64,000 nucleotides of DNA. Origin: Chryseobacterium luquanense. GTDB lineage: Bacteria > Bacteroidota > Bacteroidia > Flavobacteriales > Weeksellaceae. Positions 36,832 through 44,353 of the stretch are shown piece by piece. A program made the position numbers and the translations under genes. Position 1 is the first letter of the stretch. The number at the start of each line of letters is the position of its first letter. The notes under the pieces were generated by a model. It was not told the DNA's origin and made no database searches. It saw nothing but the letters and a program-made list of their open reading frames with translations. The DNA is taken from the NCBI RefSeq assembly GCF_026460945.1, contig NZ_JAOVZV010000018.1:62001-126000 (forward strand), written 5' to 3'.

Positions 36832-37077
36832 ATGAAGGGACGTTACTTTAAATTATTGATTATTGTTTTAATTATTTTAATTCCTGTTTTTTATTTTGGA
36901 GTAATCAATACAAAAGTCAGTTTAAAATATGAAACCAATAACCCTGGTGATTGTGTTTCATATGTAACCGGAGTAAATTTATGTAAGGATATAGAACAAA
37001 TGAAAATATTGATTATTACCGATATTGTTTTAATTGTTCTTTTAATGTTGAGTAGAAAAAAAATAGTAAGAGATTGA
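36832..37077 (+). CDS. Small two-segment membrane protein inside the paa operon
   Basis: 81 aa, unrecognised. Membrane segments at about 7-24 and 59-75 enclose a loop of about 35 residues with two Cys (DCVSYV and NLCKDI), which would lie outside the cytoplasm and could form a disulfide. The stop codon overlaps the TTG start of paaD, so translation is likely coupled. No known Paa role fits; it may be an inserted passenger gene. Confidence 0.6.
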   Translation: MKGRYFKLLIIVLIILIPVFYFGVINTKVSLKYETNNPGDCVSYVTGVNLCKDIEQMKILIITDIVLIVLLMLSRKKIVRD

Positions 37078-37538
37078 AAAATCCTTTAGAAATATTAGAA
37101 TTAGTTCCCGATCCGGAAATTCCGGTGATCAATATCGTGGAATTGGGTATTGTAAGAGAAGCTAAAGTTACAAGCGAAAATTCTTGCGAAGTGACGATTA
37201 CGCCGACTTATTCTGCCTGTCCCGCTATGTTTACCATTGAGGAAGACATCATTAAGATCATGAAGGAAAACGGTTGGGACGCTAAAGTCGCTACCAAAAT
37301 GTTTCCAATCTGGACGACAGACTGGTTGACGGATGAAGCGAGAGAAAAACTCCGTGTTTACGGAATTACACCTCCCGAAAAAGGAGCCGACGAAAACCAT
37401 ATCGGGAAACCAAAAAAATGTCCTCGTTGCGGCTCGATGAATTCAAAACAGATCAGCAGATTCGGGTCTACTTTGTGTAAGGCTTCGTACCAATGTTTAG
37501 ACTGTCTGGAGCCGTTTGATTATTTTAAATGCCACTAA
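37074..37538 (+). CDS. paaD: Phenylacetyl-CoA epoxidase assembly protein PaaD
   Basis: 154 aa. MIP18/DUF59 domain (1-100, DPEIPVINIVELGIVREAKV) and a C-terminal Cys-rich zinc-like finger (CPRCGSMN and LCKASYQCLDC). Thought to help build the iron centre of the epoxidase. The start is TTG at 37074; no ATG is available nearby, and the family N-terminus begins right there. Confidence 0.95.
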   Translation: MKNPLEILELVPDPEIPVINIVELGIVREAKVTSENSCEVTITPTYSACPAMFTIEEDIIKIMKENGWDAKVATKMFPIWTTDWLTDEAREKLRVYGITPPEKGADENHIGKPKKCPRCGSMNSKQISRFGSTLCKASYQCLDCLEPFDYFKCH

Positions 37539-37665
37539 ATTAATGTAACATCTAGCAATGTAAGAATGTAACAATTTTAAATGCAATAAATATTGTTATA
37601 CTGGTAAACTGGTGCATTGCTACATTTTTATACGTAAATTTACATTAATCATAAAAATTAAAACT
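37539..37665 (+). repeat. paaD-paaG word-repeat hairpin spacer
   Basis: Left arm with TGTAACATCTAGCAATGTAA, right arm with GGTAAACTGGTGCATTGCTA: the right arm, read in complement, repeats the words of the left (TGTAGCAATG, ACCAG). Imperfect hairpin. Confidence 0.6.
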
Positions 37666-38466
37666 ATGTACACACAACTCGATATTGAATCGCATTTTGG
37701 CGGAAAATTAAAAATCGCTTACCTCAATCAACCTGATACGATGAATGCTTTAACCAAGCCTTCGTTAGCAGATTTAAAAGATTTTGTAAAAGAATGCAGT
37801 GATGATCCCACAGTAAGATGTGTAGCCATTTCAGGAAGAGGAAGAGCATTCTGTTCCGGTCAGAATTTAGATGATGCTTTCGTTCAGGGAAACGATCATC
37901 ATGATGATGATATTATCAGAAGAATCGTAACAGATTATTACAATCCTTTGGTACTTGAAATTACCCGTTGCAAAAAACCTGTAGTTGCTTTAGTTAACGG
38001 TCCTGCTGTTGGAGCCGGTGCCATGTTGGCATTGATTTGCGACTTCGTTTTGGCGAATGATAAAGCATATTTTTCACAGGCATTCTCTAATATCGGATTG
38101 ATTCCTGATACTGGCGGAACGTATTTCTTACCTAAATTATTAGGAAGACAATTGGCGAATTATTTAGCATTTACAGGCAAAAAATTATCGGCTGAAGAAT
38201 CAAAAGCTTACGGTTTGGTAGCTGAAGTTTTCACTGAGGAAGAATTTAATTCAAAATCAATGGAAATTTTAGAAAAAGTTTCGAATATGCCGACCGTTGG
38301 TTTAAAATTAACCAAAAAAGCCTTTGCCGCTTCTTATAATAATTCATTGAAAGATCAATTGGAATTGGAAGGCGATTTGCAACAGGAAGCCGCAGAAACA
38401 GAAGATTTCAGAGAAGGTGTACAGGCCTTTTTACAAAAAAGAAAACCTGAATATAAAGGAAAATAA
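37666..38466 (+). CDS. paaG: 2-(1,2-epoxy-1,2-dihydrophenyl)acetyl-CoA isomerase
   Basis: Crotonase-fold enzyme that turns the epoxide into the oxepin-CoA and shifts double bonds later in the pathway. 266 aa from the ATG at 37666; the frame is open further upstream into the word-repeat spacer, without a family-like N-terminus. Oxyanion-hole motif SGRGRAFCSGQNL and the catalytic Asp in LIPDTGGTYFL, as in PaaG. Confidence 0.93.
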   Translation: MYTQLDIESHFGGKLKIAYLNQPDTMNALTKPSLADLKDFVKECSDDPTVRCVAISGRGRAFCSGQNLDDAFVQGNDHHDDDIIRRIVTDYYNPLVLEITRCKKPVVALVNGPAVGAGAMLALICDFVLANDKAYFSQAFSNIGLIPDTGGTYFLPKLLGRQLANYLAFTGKKLSAEESKAYGLVAEVFTEEEFNSKSMEILEKVSNMPTVGLKLTKKAFAASYNNSLKDQLELEGDLQQEAAETEDFREGVQAFLQKRKPEYKGK

Positions 38467-38549
38467 TATTATAGAATTTAGAAATTAGAGGTTAGAAATT
38501 AGTTTACAAAATCTAACTTCTAACTTCTGGCTTCTAACATCTATAAATA
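38467..38549 (+). repeat. paaG-paaH word-repeat hairpin spacer
   Basis: The left arm is made of TTAGAAATTAG words (about 38475-38506), the right arm of CTAACTTCTAACTTC words (about 38514-38543). The arms pair imperfectly over about 30 nt. Confidence 0.65.
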
Positions 38550-39686
38550 ATGAAAAACGTAGGAATAATCGGTGCCGGAACGATGGGAATTGGCATCGCA
38601 CAAGTAGCCGCAACCAACGGATGCAAAGTTTGGGTCTATGACGCCAACGCAAAACAGGTAGAAACGGCAACCGTAGGTTTGGAAAAAACACTGACCAGAT
38701 TGGTGGACAAGCAGAAGATTTCATCTGAAAAAATGGTTGAAATTTTATCTAATATTTCCATCGCTACAGAACTGAAGGACTTCAAAGATTGCGAACTCGT
38801 CATCGAAGCCATTATCGAAAATAAAGAAATCAAAACAAAAGTTTTCACAGAATTAGAGAAACATGTTTCTGAAAACTGTGTGATTGCTTCTAATACATCG
38901 TCCATTTCCATCACATCACTCGGTGCAGAACTGCAAAAACAGGAGCGTTTCATCGGAATTCACTTTTTCAATCCGGCTCCCTTGATGCCTTTGGTTGAAA
39001 TCATTCCATCTTTACTTACCGAAAAATCTTTAGCCGAAAAAATGTACAGCCTCATGAAAGATTGGGGTAAAGTTCCTGTGATTGCCAAAGATATTCCTGG
39101 GTTTATCGTCAACAGAATCGCCCGTCCTTTTTATGGAGAAGGTTTGAGAATTGTTGAAGAAAACATCGCAACGGTAGAACAGGTTGATGACGCAATGAAA
39201 ACTATAGGAAACTTCAAAATGGGACCTTTTGAGCTGATGGATTTAATTGGTGTTGATGTGAATTTCTCCGTAACAAAAACAGTTTACAACGAGTATTTCT
39301 ACGATCCGAAATACAAGCCATCTCTTCTTCAGCAGAGAATGTCTGAAGCTAAACTTCACGGCAGAAAAACCGGAAAAGGATTCTATGATTATGCTGACGG
39401 AGCTGTAAAAACTGAACCAACGAAAGACGAAGCATTGTATCAGCAAATATTTTTAAGAATTGTTTCAATGTTGATCAATGATGCAGTTGAAGCCAAAAGA
39501 TTAGGCATTGCGAATGATGAAGATTTGGAATTAGCCATGCAGAAAGGTGTCAATTATCCAAAAGGATTGCTGGCTTGGGGAAAAGAAATAGGATATAAAA
39601 AAATCTCTGAAACCCTACAAAATCTTTACGAAGAATATCAGGAAGAGAGATACAGACAAAGCCCGTTGCTTCGCAAATTGAATTAG
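38550..39686 (+). CDS. paaH: 3-hydroxyadipyl-CoA dehydrogenase
   Basis: NAD-dependent 3-hydroxyacyl-CoA dehydrogenase that oxidises 3-hydroxyadipyl-CoA to 3-oxoadipyl-CoA. 378 aa. NAD loop GIIGAGTMGIGIAQ, catalytic region with SSISITSLG and GIHFFNPAPLMPLVE, and a C-terminal helical domain (PGFIVNRIARPF). Two C-terminal domains account for the length. Confidence 0.95.
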   Translation: MKNVGIIGAGTMGIGIAQVAATNGCKVWVYDANAKQVETATVGLEKTLTRLVDKQKISSEKMVEILSNISIATELKDFKDCELVIEAIIENKEIKTKVFTELEKHVSENCVIASNTSSISITSLGAELQKQERFIGIHFFNPAPLMPLVEIIPSLLTEKSLAEKMYSLMKDWGKVPVIAKDIPGFIVNRIARPFYGEGLRIVEENIATVEQVDDAMKTIGNFKMGPFELMDLIGVDVNFSVTKTVYNEYFYDPKYKPSLLQQRMSEAKLHGRKTGKGFYDYADGAVKTEPTKDEALYQQIFLRIVSMLINDAVEAKRLGIANDEDLELAMQKGVNYPKGLLAWGKEIGYKKISETLQNLYEEYQEERYRQSPLLRKLN

Positions 39687-39774
39687 ACAATTTGAAAATG
39701 TGCTAATTTGAAAATTGATTAACACAGATTTCCAATTTCAAATTTTCAAATTTATTTCATTTCAAATTAATATA
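39687..39774 (+). repeat. Word-repeat hairpin spacer after paaH
   Basis: Left arm ATTTGAAAATGTGCTAATTT, right arm AATTTCAAATTTTCAAATTT. The first 28 nt of the arm (39689-39716) equal 35518-35545 after paaA. Confidence 0.65.
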
Positions 39775-40104
39775 ATGGATATAGAGGGATTCAGAGCCGA
39801 GTTAGAAACAAGGCTTCTCATTGAAAAAGAATATATAATTCAGGAACTTTCTTCAATAGATGATTATAAGGAAAAGCTTGATTTATTAGGAAGATTTAAT
39901 GAAAAATATAAAGAGCTGATTAAGAGATTAGCGAATGAAAGTGGTATTGATTTAAATGCTCCTTATCCAACCGAAAACCCATCAAACTCAGGAAATCTTT
40001 CAAACGAACAGATAATTCTTGGCAAAACCATGAGCATTTACGACAAATTGGCTGATGAATTATATGAAAAAATCGCAATGATTCGTAAGCAAAAATATTT
40101 ATGA
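39775..40104 (+). CDS. Small coiled-coil protein within the paa operon
   Basis: 109 aa from the ATG at 39775 (MDIEGFRAELETRLLIEKEY); a longer frame from 39715 would run through the hairpin spacer. Charged and helical throughout, with a proline-rich break near 62-72 (APYPTENPSN). No membrane segment. Not recognised. Lying between paaH and paaI, it may be a partner of the pathway or a passenger. Confidence 0.65.
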   Translation: MDIEGFRAELETRLLIEKEYIIQELSSIDDYKEKLDLLGRFNEKYKELIKRLANESGIDLNAPYPTENPSNSGNLSNEQIILGKTMSIYDKLADELYEKIAMIRKQKYL

Positions 40105-40176
40105 AGAATGCACGATTATATATGATCTATAAAAACAATAAATATCTACGTATAAAATAACAAGCATAAATTAAAA

Positions 40177-40590
40177 ATGAATCCAAGACAGGTTGCAAAA
40201 TATATGTTTGATCAGGATTATTTTTCCCAATGGATGAATATCAAAATGATTGAAGTCAAAGAAAATTATTGTTTAATAGAAATGCCCATCAAGAAGGAAA
40301 TGATTAATGGGTTAAAAACCGTTCACGGAGGTGTAACCTTCGCTTTTGCGGATTCTGCGTTAGCATTTTCGTCAAACAATACCGGCGATGCGGCAGTTGC
40401 TTTAAACTGCATTATTAATTTTACCAAAGCAGGAAAAGAAGGTGACACTTTCAGAGCAGAAAGCATTTTAGTAAATGACACCAGAAAAACTGCTGTTTAT
40501 GACATTAAAATTACCAATCAAAATCAAGAATTGATTGCGAAATTTGTCGGAACGGTTTATAAAATAGGAAAAAAAATAACGGAATTATAA
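40177..40590 (+). CDS. paaI: Hotdog-fold phenylacetyl-CoA thioesterase
   Basis: 137 aa. The PaaI motif HGGVTFAFADSALAF (about 49-63) with the catalytic Asp is clear. It hydrolyses stalled CoA esters and so relieves CoA shortage when the epoxidation stage fails. Confidence 0.92.
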   Translation: MNPRQVAKYMFDQDYFSQWMNIKMIEVKENYCLIEMPIKKEMINGLKTVHGGVTFAFADSALAFSSNNTGDAAVALNCIINFTKAGKEGDTFRAESILVNDTRKTAVYDIKITNQNQELIAKFVGTVYKIGKKITEL

Positions 40591-40672
40591 ATAAGGTAAA
40601 ATACATCAGATGTCAGATATTAGATTTGAAAATGTCTGTTGTCTGAAATCTATCATCTAAAATCTAATTAAA
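40591..40672 (+). repeat. paaI-paaJ word-repeat hairpin spacer
   Basis: Left arm with CATCAGATGTCAGATATTAG, right arm with CTGAAATCTATCATCTAAAA. Built from CAGAT/ATCTA words and their complements; imperfect pairing over about 30 nt. Confidence 0.6.
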
Positions 40673-41881
40673 ATGAACAACGTATACATCATAGATTACA
40701 TCAGAACACCAATTTCAAAATTATCCGGTGGTCTTTCAGAAGTTAGAGCCGATGATTTGGCGGCAATCGTTCTTAAAGAAATCGTTGCAAGAAATCCTGA
40801 AGTTCCTGTTGAGGAAATTGAGGATGTTATTTTCGGATGTGCTAATCAGGCTGGTGAAGATAACAGAAACGTAGCAAGAATGGGACTTTTACTGGCCGGA
40901 CTTCCGTATAAAATCGGAGGAGAAACCGTAAACAGATTATGCGCTTCAGGAATGTCGGCGATCGCGAATGCATTCCGTTCGATCGCTTCCGGAGAAGGCG
41001 AAATTTACATTGCAGGTGGCGTTGAGCACATGACGCGCTCGCCTTATGTAATGTCAAAACCAAGTACCGCTTTTGGAAGAGACAGCCAGATGTTTGACAC
41101 GACTTTCGGATGGAGATTTGTGAATCCCAAAATGAAAGAAATGTACGGTGTAGACACGATGGGAGACACCGCTGAAAATTTGGCAGAAATGCACAACATC
41201 AGCCGTGAAGATCAGGATAAATTTGCCCTTTGGTCTCAACAAAAAGCGACTAAAGCTCAGGAAAGCGGAAGATTGGCAGAAGAAATTGTAAAAGTTGAAA
41301 TTCCACAAAGAAAAGGCGAACCGAAAATTTTTGATACAGACGAATTTATCAAACCAACCTCTTCAATGGAAGGATTAGGAAAACTTCTTCCCGCTTTCAG
41401 AAAAGAGGGCGGAACAGTAACGGCTGGAAACGCTTCTGGAATGAACGACGGAGCAGCAGCTTTAATTTTAGCAAGCGAAGAAGCTGTAAAAAAATATGAC
41501 TTAAAACCGAAGGCGAAAATCTTAGGATCATCCGTTGCCGGCGTTGAACCAAGAATTATGGGAATCGGTCCGGTTGAAGCGACTCAGAAATTGTTGAAAA
41601 GGCTAAATCTTTCATTGGAAGACATGGATATTATCGAATTAAACGAAGCTTTTGCTTCGCAGTCTTTGGCTGTAACGAGAAGTTTAGGTTTAAAAGATGA
41701 TGATTCAAGAGTAAATCCAAATGGAGGCGCAATTGCCATTGGGCATCCACTTGGAGTTTCCGGAGCAAGAATTATCGGTTCTGCAGCTTTGGAACTTCAG
41801 AAACAAAATAAAAAATATGCGTTGTGTACGCTTTGTATCGGTGTCGGACAAGGGTATGCAATGGTGATTGAAAAAGTATAA
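40673..41881 (+). CDS. paaJ: 3-oxoadipyl-CoA/3-oxo-5,6-dehydrosuberyl-CoA thiolase
   Basis: 402 aa. Active Cys in NRLCASGMSAI (about residue 90), His in NPNGGAIAIGHPLGVSG, and the C-terminal Cys in TLCIGVGQG. Releases acetyl-CoA twice in the phenylacetate pathway. Position beside paaH and paaI fits PaaJ over a general thiolase. Confidence 0.96.
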   Translation: MNNVYIIDYIRTPISKLSGGLSEVRADDLAAIVLKEIVARNPEVPVEEIEDVIFGCANQAGEDNRNVARMGLLLAGLPYKIGGETVNRLCASGMSAIANAFRSIASGEGEIYIAGGVEHMTRSPYVMSKPSTAFGRDSQMFDTTFGWRFVNPKMKEMYGVDTMGDTAENLAEMHNISREDQDKFALWSQQKATKAQESGRLAEEIVKVEIPQRKGEPKIFDTDEFIKPTSSMEGLGKLLPAFRKEGGTVTAGNASGMNDGAAALILASEEAVKKYDLKPKAKILGSSVAGVEPRIMGIGPVEATQKLLKRLNLSLEDMDIIELNEAFASQSLAVTRSLGLKDDDSRVNPNGGAIAIGHPLGVSGARIIGSAALELQKQNKKYALCTLCIGVGQGYAMVIEKV

Positions 41882-42012
41882 CTTTTTCAATAATGTAACA
41901 AAATAGCAATGTATTAATATAACAATCTACCGATCTACCATTATTCGAAGTATTTTGATTGGTAAACTGGTACATTGATACATTGTTAGATTTAAATTTT
42001 AATTAAAAATTA
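41882..42012 (+). repeat. paaJ-paaY word-repeat hairpin spacer
   Basis: Left arm AATGTAACAAAATAGCAATG and further CTACC words, right arm GGTAAACTGGTACATTGATA. The complement of the right arm (CAATGTATCAATGTACCAG) repeats the words of the left arm. Confidence 0.65.
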
Positions 42013-42606
42013 ATGAATATCTACTCATATCACGGAATTCGCCCCATCATCAAACCATCTGCTTACGTTCATCCGCAGGCGGTGATTATTGGAAATGTGG
42101 AAATCGGCGAAGAGGTTTATGTCGGTCCCAATGCGGTGATTCGTGGCGACTGGGGTAAAATTATTGTGAAAGACGGTGCGAATGTTCAGGAAAACTGTAC
42201 ACTTCACGTTTTTCCGGGAATTGAAACTATTTTGGAAGAATCCGCACACATCGGTCACGGAGCGATTATTCATTCTGGACATATCGGTAGAAACTGTCTG
42301 GTTGGAATGAATGCTGTTGTCATGGACAAAGCCGTAATCGGTGATGAATGCATAATTGGTGCGCTGGCTTTTGTTCCGGCAAATTTCAGATGTGATGCGA
42401 GAAAATTGATCGTTGGAAGTCCGGCAAAAATTATCCGTGATGTTTCTGACGAAATGATCAAATGGAAAACGGAAGGAACAAAATTGTATCAGGACTTGGC
42501 GAGAGAAGGGAAGGATGCGATTCAACTGTGTGAACCTTTTACGGAATATGTTCAGCAAATTCCTACGAAGGTTGTTGATTATGGGATTTGGGATGATGTG
42601 AAGTGA
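42013..42606 (+). CDS. paaY: PaaY-type hexapeptide-repeat protein (gamma carbonic anhydrase family)
   Basis: 197 aa, left-handed beta-helix of about six turns, with metal-binding His in CTLHVFPG and AHIGHGAIIHSG. Paa-linked members hydrolyse dead-end CoA esters such as cyclohept-1-ene-carboxyl-CoA. Last pathway gene before the transposase interruption. Confidence 0.9.
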   Translation: MNIYSYHGIRPIIKPSAYVHPQAVIIGNVEIGEEVYVGPNAVIRGDWGKIIVKDGANVQENCTLHVFPGIETILEESAHIGHGAIIHSGHIGRNCLVGMNAVVMDKAVIGDECIIGALAFVPANFRCDARKLIVGSPAKIIRDVSDEMIKWKTEGTKLYQDLAREGKDAIQLCEPFTEYVQQIPTKVVDYGIWDDVK

Positions 42607-42622
42607 TTTGACTTATCCTGAT

Positions 42623-42655
42623 AAACCTCATAGGTTTCAAAAACCTATGAGGTTT
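42623..42655. repeat. Palindrome left of the transposase gene
   Basis: AAACCTCATAGGTTT and its perfect reverse complement, parted by CAA. Each arm is itself AAACC-N5-GGTTT. Candidate REP element for the RAYT next to it. Confidence 0.85.
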
Positions 42656-42675
42656 GAATAAAAACGAATGAAGAA

Positions 42676-43254
42676 ATGTCAAATAAAGAAAGTTTTGAAT
42701 TAGGATACGTTTATCATGTCTACACGCATGGTAATGGAAAAGATTTGATTTTTCGGGAGAATGAAAACTACAGGTATTTTTTAGATAAGCTTTTAAAATA
42801 TATTGCTCCAATAGCTGAAATATATGCATATTGTTTAATGCCAAATCATTTTCATCTACTTTTAAGGTTTAAAAATTTAAAATCAATTCCAGATAATGAT
42901 GAACATAAATATTTGATGAAGCAGTTCAGCAACTTTTTAAATGGCTATGCAAAAGCGTACAACAAAAAATACAGTAGAAAAGGAGCTCTTTTTCTTGATT
43001 ATTTAAAACGTAAAAGAGTAGATGATGAAAAATACTTAAAGAAATTATTTCATTATATTCACAATAACCCTGTCAGTCATGGATTTGTTGAAGTTATTGA
43101 TGTTTGGAAATACTCATCTTATCTTTCATACATCAACTTCCACAAGGAAAGTAAAATTGAAAGAAAAGAGATGATGCAATATTTTGATACAATAAAAGAT
43201 TTTGTTGAATATCATAAGTCTAACGTTGAGTATGATTTTTTGACAAAAGAATAA
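42676..43254 (+). mobile_element. REP-associated tyrosine transposase (RAYT, Y1-Tnp/IS200-like)
   Basis: 192 aa. The HUH-type motif is in CLMPNHFHLLLRF (about 53-65) and a Tyr/Asn-rich helix includes FHYIHNNPV (about 132-140), as in REP-associated single-strand transposases. It is expected to nick REP-like hairpins. It sits between paaY and the esterase gene, flanked by palindromes at 42623-42655, 43269-43301 and 43348-43380. No IS ends or target duplications were seen, which suits a domesticated RAYT. Confidence 0.88.
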
Positions 43255-43268
43255 AAAGCGTCAAACTC

Positions 43269-43301
43269 AAACCTCATAGGTTTTTAAAACCTATGAGGTT
43301 T
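43269..43301. repeat. Palindrome right of the transposase gene, same sequence as the left one
   Basis: AAACCTCATAGGTTT, spacer TTA, then AAACCTATGAGGTTT. Both arms equal those of 42623-42655; only the 3-nt spacer differs. Confidence 0.85.
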
Positions 43302-43347
43302 TGGAAGAAATTCTTGAATATAGAATAGCTGTTGATAAACCGCAGCC

Positions 43348-43380
43348 AAACCTAACGGGTTTTTAAAACCCGTTAGGTTT
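43348..43380. repeat. Variant palindrome with another core
   Basis: AAACCTAACGGGTTT, spacer TTA, then AAACCCGTTAGGTTT. Same frame AAACC-N5-GGTTT and same spacing, but the five inner bases are TAACG instead of TCATA and remain complementary between arms. Confidence 0.85.
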
Positions 43381-43423
43381 AAACAAAGTATTACTAATAA
43401 AGAATTAAATTTCAGAATAAGAA

Positions 43424-44251
43424 ATGATTAAAAAATTCCTTTTTTTCGCCGCCATTTTATTTACATTCCAATTCACGGTTTCTGCCCAGAATGGAACTGT
43501 AAAACCATTGACGATTGGGGAAATCAGAACACTAAAATCTGAAATCTTAAAAGAAGAAAGAGCGCTAAATATTTATCTTCCGCAGAATTTTGACAAAACA
43601 AAATCCTATCCGATCATTTATCTTTTGGATGGAAGTATAAATGAAGATTTTATTCACGTAACAGGGTTAGTGCAGTTCTTTAATCAGATGTATTCAATGC
43701 CGGAAACGATTGTGGTTGGAATTGCAAATGTCGACAGAAAAAGAGACTTCACTTTTCATACGGATTTAAAGGATTTACAGAAAGATTATCCTACTACCGG
43801 ACATTCAGATAAATTCATCAATTTTCTTGAGAAAGAACTTAAACCTTACATCGAAAATCAGTTTAAAACTACTGACACTTATCTATTTGGACAGTCTTTG
43901 GGTGGACTTTTAGCAACAGAAATTCTGCTGAAAAAACCTGAAATGTTTAATAATTATTTTATTATCAGTCCGAGTTTGTGGTGGGATGATGAAAGTCTTT
44001 TGAAACTGGCACCGCAATTATTAGCGAAAAGTAACGATACCAGGAAATTTGTTTACATTTCTGTCGGAAAAGGCGAACACAAAGTGATGGTTAAGGACGC
44101 GGAAGATTTATATGATATCCTGAAAAAATCAAATAAGAAAAACTGGAAGATAGAATATAAAATGATGGAAACAGATAATCACGCAACAATTCTTCACAGA
44201 AGTCTGTATGAGGGATTGGTGAAACTGTTTCCGTATCAGGAACCTAAATAA
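43424..44251 (+). CDS. Secreted alpha/beta hydrolase, esterase D-like
   Basis: 275 aa with a signal peptide (about 1-21, ending in VSAQ). Serine esterase fold of the putative esterase family: nucleophile Ser in FGQSLGGLLA, Asp and His downstream (DNHATILHRS). It may cleave esters of siderophores or cell-wall compounds. Lying between the RAYT and paaZ, it looks like an outsider in the paa operon. Confidence 0.88.
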   Translation: MIKKFLFFAAILFTFQFTVSAQNGTVKPLTIGEIRTLKSEILKEERALNIYLPQNFDKTKSYPIIYLLDGSINEDFIHVTGLVQFFNQMYSMPETIVVGIANVDRKRDFTFHTDLKDLQKDYPTTGHSDKFINFLEKELKPYIENQFKTTDTYLFGQSLGGLLATEILLKKPEMFNNYFIISPSLWWDDESLLKLAPQLLAKSNDTRKFVYISVGKGEHKVMVKDAEDLYDILKKSNKKNWKIEYKMMETDNHATILHRSLYEGLVKLFPYQEPK

Positions 44252-44353
44252 ATGTAACAATATAACAATGTGAAAATCTAATAATTTAAATTTTTCTAAG
44301 AATTGCTAAACTGTTAAACTGATACATTGTTGAACTAAAATATAAAATATTTT
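44252..44353 (+). repeat. Word-repeat hairpin spacer before paaZ
   Basis: Left arm ATGTAACAATATAACAATGT, right arm AAACTGATACATTGTTGAAC and nearby AAACTGTTAAAC words; complementary words as in the paaJ-paaY spacer. Confidence 0.6.

Noticed and set aside
42025..42558. Minus-strand frame of 177 codons opposite paaY
   Set aside because: Long but opposite a clear hexapeptide-repeat gene whose codon pattern opens the other strand; rich in Phe, Asn and Arg without domain sense.
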